Source of the DNA: Chloroflexota bacterium
Lineage (GTDB): Bacteria; Chloroflexota; Dehalococcoidia; SM23-28-2; RBG-16-64-32
DNA: 6,361 nt
Direction of reading: 5' to 3'
Assembly: GCA_022565075.1 (NCBI GenBank)
Contig: JADFKG010000119.1
Location: 1 to 6,361 of the forward strand
The notes beneath the pieces are model-generated. The model had not been told where the DNA came from. It saw nothing but the letters and a program-made list of their open reading frames with translations, and ran no database searches. This document shows, one piece after another, positions 1 to 6,361 of this stretch. Each line of letters starts with the position of its first letter. Position 1 is the first letter of the stretch. Position numbers and translations under genes: made by a program.

Positions 1-183
1 GTACTCTTCGTCGACGATGAGGCCGAGCCAGCCGAGTTCGGCCACCGCCAACCACAACTTGTCGTCGAACGCCTCGGGAGACTCCATGACGTCGCGCACC
101 ATGGACATCGGCGCTCGCTCATCGAGGAAACGCCTCGCTACGTTGCTCAGTATTTGCTGCTCTTCTGTTAGGCCAAAGTTCAT
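1..183 (-). CDS. Acyl-CoA dehydrogenase, N-terminal fragment (runs off left edge)
   Basis: The first 61 residues are visible. The protein starts MNFGLTEEQQILSNVARRFL and continues through ERAP, an LWLAVAELGWLGL segment and DEEY at the window edge. This is the classic N-terminal helical domain of FAD-dependent acyl-CoA dehydrogenases: an FxLTEEQ..L opening, then a 'W..LAELGW.GL..PEEYGG' motif. The family oxidises acyl-CoA thioesters at the alpha-beta bond in the cytoplasm and passes electrons to ETF. The FAD-binding and catalytic-base regions are outside the window, so substrate class cannot be judged. The ATG at 181-183 is supported by an SD (AGGAG, 191-195) with a 7-nt spacer. The gene lies 29 nt downstream of the selenoprotein stop on the same strand, so co-transcription is likely. 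No stop interrupts the frame up to position 1. Confidence 0.88.
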   Translation of the reverse strand, partial: MNFGLTEEQQILSNVARRFLDERAPMSMVRDVMESPEAFDDKLWLAVAELGWLGLIVDEEY

Positions 184-212
184 GATCGTGCTCCTGGGAC
201 CTTGCTATATGA

Positions 213-890
213 CTACACGGACTTCTGCGGGAGGGCAAGCTCCTTTTCGATCGCCTGCTCAAGCTCGTGCGGGCGGAACCCGGCCGGGCCCGGCGCGCCC
301 TGGAAGGCAACGCGGCCGCCCTTGCCGATCAGGTAGAGCCGATCGGGAAGGGCACCGTATGCGCGGGCGATATTGTCGTCTATAGCGTCGATGACCACCG
401 GCATCCGGATTTTCAAGCGGAGGCTGCAGGCGACGGCGACGTCATGGCGCTCGGCGTCCGTAGTTGGATCGTTCACTCGGATGTCTGTGTCGCGGTTGAC
501 GCTCAGCACCCAACCGTCCTCCGGATGAGCCTCGCGGACGTAAACGACACAGAACGCCACGCGATCCCTGTACTCTTCCCAGAGCTTGTGTAAGGATCCC
601 AACTGGATCCGGAACGGTGGTCAGGTGTACGACCCGAAGATGAGGGCCACCGGCTGCTTGCGGGCGATCGCCGCGAGATGGAACGTCTCATCCGTGAGGC
701 GTTCGCCGCCTTCGCTGAAGTCGTAGGCTGGTAGCTCAATGTCGAAGGCCGCGTCACCCACGCTCAGCTTCGGCGACGACAGATCTCTAAACGCCGGATC
801 GCTCACGATGTCCATCGGCGTCTTCGGCGAGTCTTCTGGAGTGATAGACCGCCAGTCGAACTTGAGCTGAGGTTCTTTCTCTGTGGGCAT
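213..890 (-). CDS. Deiodinase-family thioredoxin-fold selenoprotein (in-frame TGA = Sec90)
   Basis: Read through the TGA at 621-623, this is one 225-residue protein with Sec at residue 90. Seen: FGSYT-U-PPF at 85-93, then a YVREAHPEDGW block (118-128), IDAIDDNIARAYG (167-179) and a C-terminal strand-helix with LYLIGKGGRVAFQG (185-198). Known: vertebrate iodothyronine deiodinases have FGSxTUPPF, a VVY(I/V)xEAHxSDGW block containing the active-site Glu and His, and a D.xDNxxxxAYG block, in this order and at similar spacing. Homology to PF00837 therefore looks secure on both sides of the TGA. The N-terminal 80 residues are hydrophilic with a peroxiredoxin-like SVGDAAFDIELP (43-54). There is no membrane anchor, so the protein is probably cytosolic. 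The ATG at 888-890 has a strong SD (GGGAGGAG, 896-903, 5-nt spacer). A SECIS-like hairpin follows the TGA. Conventional gene callers would report two ORFs (621-890 and 213-602). Iodothyronine deiodination is not implied; a thiol/selenol redox or reductive dehalogenation role is inference. Confidence 0.87.
594..623 (-). promoter_or_regulatory. Bacterial SECIS-like element with Sec UGA codon
   Basis: The UGA is at 623-621 on the minus strand. Ten nucleotides later comes GGAUCC (610-605), a 5-nt loop AGUUG (604-600) and a second GGAUCC (599-594). The hexamer is self-complementary, so the two copies form a perfect 6-bp stem. An outer GU/AC pairing (615-614 with 591-590) across an internal loop is possible. 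Bacterial SECIS elements sit directly downstream of the UGA, inside the coding region. They have a short stem, a small apical loop with a G in its first two positions, and roughly 16 or more nt between UGA and loop. Here the G is the second loop base and the spacing is 16 nt. SelB binding is inferred, not shown. Confidence 0.72.
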
Positions 891-910
891 GCGCGCTCCT
901 CCCGGCCGGA

Positions 911-939
911 ATCATACCGCCTTATGCCACCTTCACGCA
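911..939 (-). promoter_or_regulatory. Candidate promoter for the selenoprotein/acyl-CoA dehydrogenase unit
   Basis: Reading the minus strand, TATGAT (916-911) matches the sigma-70 -10 consensus at 5 of 6 positions. It lies about 20 nt upstream of the start codon, which would give a very short leader just including the SD. The -35 at 17-nt spacing (TGCGTG, 939-934) is poor, so the call depends on the -10 box alone. Confidence 0.28.
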
Positions 940-1050
940 TGAACAAGGAGTGATTTAGGCGAACTTGAGGAGCTCAGTAAGTACGACGAGGGCCTGAGAA
1001 AGGGGTCGTGAGCGGAGTACGAAACTGACGACGCCGTGGTACCGGACGCG

Positions 1051-1080
1051 ATGACAAGCTGGAGGCCGCCCGTCTACAAT
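1051..1080 (+). promoter_or_regulatory. Sigma-70-like promoter for the ABC exporter operon
   Basis: ATGACA (1051-1056, 5 of 6 to TTGACA) and TACAAT (1075-1080, 5 of 6 to TATAAT) are separated by 18 nt. The transcription start would fall near 1087, leaving a leader of about 57 nt before TTG 1144. The promoter lies inside the longest possible reading frame of the first ABC gene, so it argues against the upstream starts at 1036 and 1051. Confidence 0.5.
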
Positions 1081-1143
1081 TGGTGGGGCGCGGCGAGATT
1101 CGGCCCGCACGCCCAACCGCAAGACACAGAACGGATCCCCCGC

Positions 1144-2073
1144 TTGACGCTAATTCGCACTGTCGGCCTGACAAAGCGCTACGGAAGAGTGACCGCCCTC
1201 GACGCGCTGGACCTTGAACTGGAGCGCGGCATCATCGGCCTCGTGGGGGCCAACGGCGCCGGCAAGAGCACCCTGATCAAGCTTCTCCTCGGTCTGCTGG
1301 AACCGACAAGCGGCGTCGGCGAAGTCATGGGGCGCGACGTCTTTAGCCAGGGGCCGGAGCTACGCCAGTTCGTCGGCTATATGCCGGAGCACGACTGTCT
1401 GCCCACAGACGTCTCTGCCACTGAGTTCGTCGCTCACATGGCCCAGGTCAGCGGCCTGCCGCCTGCCGCCGCCCGCGAGCGCACCGCTGAGACGCTTCGC
1501 CACGTCGGCCTCTTCGAGGAGCGGTATCGCGAGATAGGCGGCTACTCCACCGGCATGAAGCAGCGCGTCAAGCTGGCGCAGGCGCTGGTCCACGACCCCC
1601 AGCTGATGCTCCTCGACGAACCGACCAACGGACTCGACCCCGAAGGCCGCGACGAGATGCTGCGCCTTATCCGCCGCATCGGTAGCGAGTTCGGGATCGC
1701 TATGATCCTCTCGTCTCACCTCCTCAGCGAGATCGAGCGCGTCTGCGACCACCTCGTCGAGATAGAAGACGGGCGCCTCGTCCGGTCCGTACCGATGACC
1801 GTTCTTACCGCGCCCACCCGTGTCCTCACTGTGGAGGTCGACAGTGACGGCGACCGGCTAGCCGATCGCCTGCGGGAGCGGGGCGTTGCAGTGAGCAGCA
1901 GTGGCCGCTTCCTCCTCCTGCAGCAGGAAGACGACGCCTTGCTCGACCTTATCAGGGACAGCGTCGCCGACCTCGGGCTCGGGCTGGTGCGCCTGGAGCA
2001 GGGCCGGCGAAGGCTGGAGGAGCTGTTCCAGCCGCAAGCCTCCCTGGGAGAAGAGGAAGACTCCCGTGGCTGA
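1144..2073 (+). CDS. ABC transporter ATP-binding protein (ABC-2 exporter, first ATPase)
   Basis: This is a cytoplasmic nucleotide-binding subunit that powers a membrane exporter. With the TTG start it has 309 residues. An ABC domain fills roughly residues 3-215, followed by a C-terminal regulatory-type extension of about 95 residues. Visible motifs are Walker A GANGAGKST (35-43), signature YSTGMKQR (134-141), Walker B MLLDEP (155-160), D-loop NGLDP and switch His in SSH (192). The Q-loop position carries Glu (MPEHD, E82) rather than Gln. The frame is open back to GTG 1036 (345 aa). That extension (36 residues, with WRPPVYNWWG) has no family look, has no SD at usable spacing and contains a promoter-like sequence. 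The start at 1144 places the T-K-R-Y-G strand where this family usually has it, though it has only a weak GGA SD. It overlaps the next gene by 8 nt. The substrate is unknown. Confidence 0.88.
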   Translation: MTLIRTVGLTKRYGRVTALDALDLELERGIIGLVGANGAGKSTLIKLLLGLLEPTSGVGEVMGRDVFSQGPELRQFVGYMPEHDCLPTDVSATEFVAHMAQVSGLPPAAARERTAETLRHVGLFEERYREIGGYSTGMKQRVKLAQALVHDPQLMLLDEPTNGLDPEGRDEMLRLIRRIGSEFGIAMILSSHLLSEIERVCDHLVEIEDGRLVRSVPMTVLTAPTRVLTVEVDSDGDRLADRLRERGVAVSSSGRFLLLQQEDDALLDLIRDSVADLGLGLVRLEQGRRRLEELFQPQASLGEEEDSRG

Positions 2074-2946
2074 CGCGCCGGCCGGCACCATCTACGACGT
2101 TGGCTACCAGCGGTATGAAGGCGTCCGCCTGGGGCGCCGGCACGCCATCTGGGCGCTCTACGTGCACAGCCTTCGCGGCGTGTTCGGTATCGGCCGCTCG
2201 TGGTCGAGCAAGGTGGGCCCCATGGGTCTGGCCGTGATCGCGCTCGTTCCAGCGATTTTTCAGCTCGGAGTCGCCGCCGTTACACCGACGGAACTCTCGG
2301 TCATCCGGCCGGAGGAATACTACAACCTGATCGAGGTCGTGCTCGCGATCTTCTGCGCCGTCGTCGCGCCCGAACTCGTCGGCCGCGATCAGCGCACGAA
2401 CACCTTGTCGTTGTACTTCTCCCGGGCGCTGAGGCGACAGGACTACGCCCTGGCGAAGTTCGGCGCCCTCGTCACGGGAATGCTCGCGATCACCGTCATT
2501 CCGCAGGCGATCATGTTCCTCGGCAACGGCCTCGCCGCGAACGACTTCGGCGACTACCTGAAGGACAATTGGACGGACCTGCCGTCCATCCTCGGCAGCG
2601 CAGCATTGTTGTCGGGCCTGATCGCCGGCATCGGCCTCATCATCGCAGCGCAGATGCCCAGGCGCGCGTACTCCACGGTCGGTATCCTCGCCGCATTTCT
2701 CCTCACCTCAATCATCGCGGCGAGCGTCTTCGAAACGGCAGATCAGAACGTCGGACGCTTCGTGCTGCTCCTCAGCCCGTTCCACATCGTCCGGGGATTT
2801 ACGCTTTGGTTCTTCGATGCCACGCCCGATCCCGGAACACAGATCGGTGAGGCCAATTTCCATGGCATCGCATACGCGATCGATGCGGTCTTGGTCACGC
2901 TCCTAATGCTCGCCTTGCTGTTTCGCCGTTACGAGAAGATCTCGCC

Positions 2947-2950
<4 letters not shown>
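2066..2950 (+). CDS. ABC-2 type transporter permease (first permease)
   Basis: A 294-residue integral membrane protein, presumed partner of the ATPase encoded just upstream. The N-terminal cytoplasmic stretch contains IYDVGYQRYEGVRLGRRHA (9-27), which I recall as the opening of a permease family common in actinobacteria and Chloroflexota. By eye, hydrophobic segments lie near 52-72, 88-103, 132-153, 174-196, 203-222 and 266-286, giving six helices. Between helices 2 and 3, the loop PELVGRDQRTNTLSLYFSR resembles the conserved cytoplasmic coupling region of ABC-2 permeases. The GTG at 2066 is chosen because an SD (AGAGGA, 2052-2057) lies 8 nt upstream and the start overlaps the preceding stop by 8 nt. 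The same frame is open further back to 1901, but that part overlaps the first ATPase and encodes Ser/Arg-rich nonsense. The substrate cannot be inferred. Confidence 0.87.
2932..2944 (+). promoter_or_regulatory. Small hairpin over the start region of the second ATPase
   Basis: CGAGA-AGA-TCTCG is a perfect 5-bp inverted repeat ending 2 nt before ATG 2947. It includes the only SD-like bases (GAGAAG). Folded, it could hide that site until ribosomes finishing the permease open it, which fits translational coupling. A repeat this short can arise by chance. Confidence 0.22.
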
Positions 2951-3896
<946 letters not shown>

Positions 3897-3900
<4 letters not shown>

Positions 3901-4628
3901 ACGCAACCGTCTTCACGCTCACGCTGCGACAGTTCGCCGGGCAACGCCGTTCCCTCCTCATGTTCGGCCTCGCGCTGATCCCCGTAGCCCTCGCTATCAT
4001 CTTCCGGCTCGGCGAACACCTCGATCAGCAGGAAGAGACGGCGAACTTCCTCGCCAACGTCGTCATCACGCTTATCCTCCCGCTCGCCTGCCTCATCATC
4101 GGCACCTCCGCCCTCGGCTCTGAGATCGAGGACGGAACCGCTGTCTACATCCTCGCCAAGCCCGTGCCCCGCCGAGAGATCATCGCCGCCAAGTTCGCGG
4201 CGTCCGTCCTTATCGCCGCCGCGTTCGTCGTCCCTGCCACCGTAGTCTCCGGTCTCATCGGCCTCCAGGGCGTATCGGAGGAAGGCATCGTCACCGGCTT
4301 CGCGATAGCTACGCTGGTCGGCGTTTTCGCCTATACGGCCGTCTTCATACTGCTCAGTCTCGCTACCAGCCGCGCCCTCCTCTTCGGACTCGCCTACGTC
4401 TTCATCTGGGAGGGGCTTATAACCGAGCTCTTCTCCGGCACCCGCTTCCTCAGCATCCGCCAGTACTGCCTGGGCATCGCTGACTTCTTTGCGACGGTCA
4501 GCGAGCAGGAGTTCGAAGCGACGATCGGCGGCCCCGAGGCCTTCATTCTCGCCGCTGTCGCCGCCGCCGGCGCTCTTTTCCTCGCCGTCCGCCGGCTCGA
4601 ATCGTTCGAGCTCACCAACACAGACTAG
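3897..4628 (+). CDS. ABC-2 type transporter permease (second permease)
   Basis: A 243-residue integral membrane protein, the last gene of the operon. By eye, hydrophobic segments lie near 18-37, 53-75, 99-123, 132-155, 158-176 and 213-231, consistent with a six-helix ABC-2 permease. The cytoplasmic motif EIEDGTAVYILAKPVPRREI (76-95) after helix 2 is the conserved ABC-2 'E..GT...L..P..R..I' block that contacts the ATPase. The ATG overlaps the preceding stop as ATGA and only a weak GGTGAAG precedes it, so translational coupling is expected. It is about 50 residues shorter than the first permease and lacks that protein's N-terminal IYDVGYQRYEG segment, so the two are different subfamilies rather than recent duplicates. 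Confidence 0.87.
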
Positions 4629-4687
4629 ACGAACCAGCGCTCGCCCGGCTGCGGGCCTTCAACATTCGTCGCGCTAGTCATCCCGCT

Positions 4688-4710
4688 GGCCTCTCGACTG
4701 GAGGCCTTCT
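4688..4710 (+). terminator. Weak terminator-like hairpin after the ABC operon
   Basis: GGCCTC (4688-4693) pairs perfectly with GAGGCC (4701-4706) around a 7-nt loop and is followed by TTCT. It lies 59 nt after the last ABC stop, with a smaller GCCCG/CGGGC hairpin (4643-4656) before it. The U-tract is short, so intrinsic termination is doubtful. Confidence 0.3.
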
Positions 4711-4822
4711 AGACGGGTGGCGTGAGCGCGAACCCCACCAGGCGCTCCAATTATTCCATAGATTTCACGACTGGAGGCTGCCCATGAGTGGCCGCGGACT
4801 CTCCCCTCGACGGGAGGTTGCC
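4695..4822 (+). repeat. Three short direct repeats, CGACTGGAGGC-like
   Basis: CGACTGGAGGC occurs exactly at 4695-4705 and 4768-4778. A third relative, CGACGGGAGGT, is at 4808-4818. The second and third copies extend to 15 nt (4768-4782 against 4808-4822) with 13 matches. Spacings are 73 and 40 nt. They could be binding sites or remnants of a structured element; no known motif is recognised. Confidence 0.45.
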
Positions 4823-4842
4823 AGCACCGCTGACAGCCTCCC
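4812..4842. other. Strong imperfect hairpin upstream of the subtilase
   Basis: The 14-nt arms 4812-4825 (GGGAGGTTGCCAGC) and 4829-4842 (GCTGACAGCCTCCC) pair with 12 Watson-Crick pairs, one G-U and one C-A mismatch around an ACC loop. No U-run follows on either strand, so it is not a standard intrinsic terminator. It lies upstream of the best subtilase promoter. It would therefore be in the mRNA only if transcription comes from further upstream. Confidence 0.45.
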
Positions 4843-4867
4843 CGGGGCTCCTGAAACACTACACGCG

Positions 4868-4897
4868 TTGACCATCCACACACCCAGGATGTACCAT
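4868..4897 (+). promoter_or_regulatory. Candidate promoter of the subtilase gene
   Basis: TTGACC (4868-4873, 5 of 6 to the -35 consensus) and TACCAT (4892-4897, 4 of 6 to the -10 consensus) are 18 nt apart, followed by an AT-rich tract. Transcription would begin near 4904, giving a leader of about 43 nt that includes the SD at 4934-4939. Confidence 0.42.
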
Positions 4898-4946
4898 TTA
4901 TTAACAGTTTTATGTAACCTTAGCCTCAAACGCGGAGGGTCATTCC

Positions 4947-6361
4947 ATGCCGAGAACTCTATCTGTCGCCATCGTCGCGCCTTTGGCCGCGATTGCACTG
5001 GCGATCTTCGTCGGCTTCTTGGCCTTGTCTGGACTGCAAGCAGCCGGCCGCGCCGACGCCAACGTCGTCCCGGGCCGCTACATCGTCGCTCTGGAAGACG
5101 CGGCATCCCCCGCGGACGTCCTTGCGGACCATGGACTGGCGTCAGTCCACGTCTACAGCGCGGCCCTCAACGGCTTCGCTGCTAACGTTCCTCCGGGCAA
5201 GCTAGCAAGCTTGCGCGCGGACCCGCGCGTCGCCTCGATCGAACCCGACCGAATCCAGGACCTCCTCGACCAGCCGCTGCCAAGCGGCATCGATCGCACC
5301 GAGACCGACAAGAACCCGACCGCGAACATCGATAATACCGACGTCCGCGTCAATATGGACGTCGCCATCATCGACACCGGCATCGACGGAGACCACCCCG
5401 ACCTCAACGTCGGAGGCGGGCTTAACCTGACAGGCGGCAAAGCGACCAACTGGGACGACAAAAACGGCCACGGAACTCATGTCTCAGGCACTGTTGCAGC
5501 GCTCGACAACAACATCGGCGCCGTCGGCGTCGCTCCCGGGGCCACCGTCTGGGCTCTAAAAGTATGCAAGGGCCGCTGCTTCACCAGCGACATGATCGCT
5601 GCGATGGACGAGGCGACGGCCTGCAAACAGAGAGCTCTTGGCGCGAGCACTACCTGCAATCTTCGGGCTAGCGGCATTGACTTCGCATCTGCCAACATGA
5701 GCATCAGCACGCCGGACGACTCGGCGCCCTGCTCCCCCACCAGCGATTCTCTGCACAAGGCGATCTGCGGTCTCGTGGACTCCGGCGTAGTCTTCGCGCT
5801 TTCGGCCGGTAACGGCGACCGCGTGAAGAACGCTTATCCGGAGGTGCTGGCAGTTTCCGCGCTCTCCGACTTCGACGGTCAGGGCGGTGGCCAGGGATCG
5901 CCCACCTGCCGCAGCGACGAGGACGACACCCTCGCCAACTTCAGCAACTTCGGCCCGCAAGTCGATATCGCGGCACCCGGGGTCTGCATCTTCTCGACCT
6001 GGAAGGACGGCGGTACCAACACCATCAGCGGCACCTCCATGGCATCCCCACACGTGGCGGGAGCTGTCGCCCTCTACCTCGCGGCTAACGGCATGTCCCC
6101 TGCCACAAGTGACGCGGGCGTCAACGCCATAGAGGCCGCTATCATCGGCGCCGCTCTGCCTGAAGGTACGGCCAACAACGTCTGCAGCTACGACAACGAG
6201 AACGGTTCGACCGAGCCCATGCTCTTCGTTAACGGCGCAGCCTTCGGCGGCAACGGCTCCTGTGATGTCGCGGCAGCAGCCACGCCGACACCGACACCGA
6301 CGCCGACACCGACACCAACGCCGACACCAACGCCAACGCCGACGCCCACGCCCACACCGAC
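4947..6361 (+). CDS. Secreted subtilisin-family (S8) serine protease, C-terminus beyond window
   Basis: At least 471 codons are open to the right edge. ATG 4947 follows a strong SD (GGAGGG, 4934-4939, 7-nt spacer). A signal peptide covers about 1-38: PRT, then a hydrophobic core (7-30), with likely cleavage after GRADA. Residues about 43-102 are an I9 inhibitor prodomain (GRYIVALED, ALNGFAANVP, ADPRVASIEPD). The S8 catalytic domain follows, with Asp143 in AIIDTGID, His175 in NGHGTHVSGT, oxyanion Asn289 in LSAGNGD and Ser364 in SGTSMASPHVAG. All active residues are present, so the protease should self-process and work outside the cell. The substrate-binding strand reads NMSISTP (250-256), where subtilisins usually have an SxGG-like segment. 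Ten cysteines, all after residue 206, suggest disulfides. From residue 446 the sequence is pure Thr-Pro, a likely extended linker to a further domain or cell-surface anchor that cannot be seen. Confidence 0.92.
   Translation, partial: MPRTLSVAIVAPLAAIALAIFVGFLALSGLQAAGRADANVVPGRYIVALEDAASPADVLADHGLASVHVYSAALNGFAANVPPGKLASLRADPRVASIEPDRIQDLLDQPLPSGIDRTETDKNPTANIDNTDVRVNMDVAIIDTGIDGDHPDLNVGGGLNLTGGKATNWDDKNGHGTHVSGTVAALDNNIGAVGVAPGATVWALKVCKGRCFTSDMIAAMDEATACKQRALGASTTCNLRASGIDFASANMSISTPDDSAPCSPTSDSLHKAICGLVDSGVVFALSAGNGDRVKNAYPEVLAVSALSDFDGQGGGQGSPTCRSDEDDTLANFSNFGPQVDIAAPGVCIFSTWKDGGTNTISGTSMASPHVAGAVALYLAANGMSPATSDAGVNAIEAAIIGAALPEGTANNVCSYDNENGSTEPMLFVNGAAFGGNGSCDVAAAATPTPTPTPTPTPTPTPTPTPTPTPTP
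6282..6361 (+). repeat. (ACN-CCN)n repeat encoding a Thr-Pro tail
   Basis: At least 13 Thr-Pro dipeptides are encoded by a near-perfect hexanucleotide repeat (ACGCCG, ACACCG, ACACCA and similar), cut by the window edge. Codons vary mainly at the third base, suggesting slippage-driven growth followed by synonymous drift. Such tails act as stiff linkers in secreted proteins. Confidence 0.9.

Larger units (their letters stand above)
891..1143. other. Divergent intergenic region between selenoprotein and ABC operon
   Basis: About 250 nt separate the selenoprotein start (minus) from the preferred start of the first ABC gene (plus). The stretch holds the selenoprotein SD, one weak minus-strand promoter and one good plus-strand promoter. 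An imperfect inverted repeat, ACTTGAG against CTCA-GTA-AGT, lies around 963-982 and could be an operator, but it is weak. I see no RNA gene and no convincing small ORF. If translation of the first ABC gene began at GTG 1036, the gap would shrink to 145 nt. Confidence 0.5.
4629..4946. other. Non-coding region between ABC operon and subtilase
   Basis: This stretch of 318 nt carries no gene I accept. It holds two GC hairpins after the ABC stop (4643-4656 and 4688-4706), three copies of a CGACTGGAGGC-like motif, a strong imperfect hairpin (4812-4842), an AT-rich tract (4896-4915) and the subtilase promoter and SD. An ORF from ATG 4784 with a respectable SD exists, but it runs about 240 nt out of frame into the protease gene and is not called. 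Confidence 0.55.

Noticed and set aside
17..593. Plus-strand ORFs (17-385 and 267-593) over the dehydrogenase and selenoprotein
   Set aside because: The minus-strand frames show clear protein families and good SDs; the plus-strand products look like translated complements.
621..623. TGA read as a true stop, giving two separate genes or a nonsense-mutated pseudogene
   Set aside because: Homology is continuous across the codon, it falls exactly at the family's Sec position, a SECIS-like hairpin follows, and no other lesion is present in the 225-codon frame.
1901..2065. N-terminal extension of the first permease frame
   Set aside because: It overlaps the conserved first ATPase, encodes Ser/Arg-rich sequence without family similarity, and a better start with SD lies at 2066.
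4695..4822. CRISPR array
   Set aside because: There are only three copies, 11-15 nt long and diverged, with unequal spacing (73 and 40 nt), and no cas genes nearby.
4784..5185. ORF of 133 codons with ATG and a GGAGG SD at proper spacing
   Set aside because: It runs about 240 nt out of frame into the well-supported subtilase gene, its product is Arg/Pro-rich with no recognisable fold, and the signal peptide and prodomain of the protease occupy the other frame.
5556..6053. Minus-strand ORF of 165 codons opposite the subtilase
   Set aside because: It lies entirely inside the catalytic domain coding region, which carries the active-site motifs on the plus strand; there is no SD or family resemblance.
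6282..6361. Non-coding minisatellite
   Set aside because: The hexamer stays in frame with the protease and encodes an unbroken Thr-Pro run, a known type of linker in secreted proteins.

Overview
The window is a GC-rich bacterial chromosomal segment with dense genes, short overlaps and Shine-Dalgarno (SD) starts. Chloroflexota (Dehalococcoidia-like) is my best guess. It rests on the secreted subtilase with a long Thr-Pro tail, the style of the ABC permeases, and a bacterial deiodinase-like protein. This is inference only; an actinobacterium or another high-GC lineage is not excluded.

Layout. (1) Positions 1-890, minus strand: a two-gene unit. The promoter-proximal gene (890 to 213) is a thioredoxin-fold selenoprotein of the iodothyronine-deiodinase family. 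Its in-frame TGA (621-623) would normally be read as a stop, splitting the gene in two. The TGA lies exactly where deiodinases carry selenocysteine, and a compact bacterial SECIS-like hairpin follows it. After 29 nt comes the N-terminus of an acyl-CoA dehydrogenase that runs off the left edge. (2) Positions 891-1143: a divergent intergenic region with a candidate promoter for each side. (3) Positions 1144-4628, plus strand: a translationally coupled four-gene operon, ATPase-permease-ATPase-permease, encoding ABC-2 type export machinery. Adjacent genes overlap by 8, 4 and 4 nt. (4) Positions 4629-4946: a non-coding stretch with a weak terminator-like hairpin, three copies of a short GA-rich repeat, a strong imperfect hairpin and a promoter for the next gene. 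(5) Positions 4947-6361, plus strand: a secreted subtilisin-family (S8) protease with signal peptide, I9 prodomain, intact Asp/His/Ser triad and a (Thr-Pro)n tail that runs off the right edge.

The main discovery is the deiodinase-like selenoprotein. It implies that the host has the Sec-insertion machinery (SelA, SelB, SelC, SelD), which is not in this window. Its probable co-transcription with an acyl-CoA dehydrogenase is a clue to function, but the substrate is unknown. The ABC operon probably makes one or two membrane exporters of unknown substrate. The protease appears to be an independent transcription unit.
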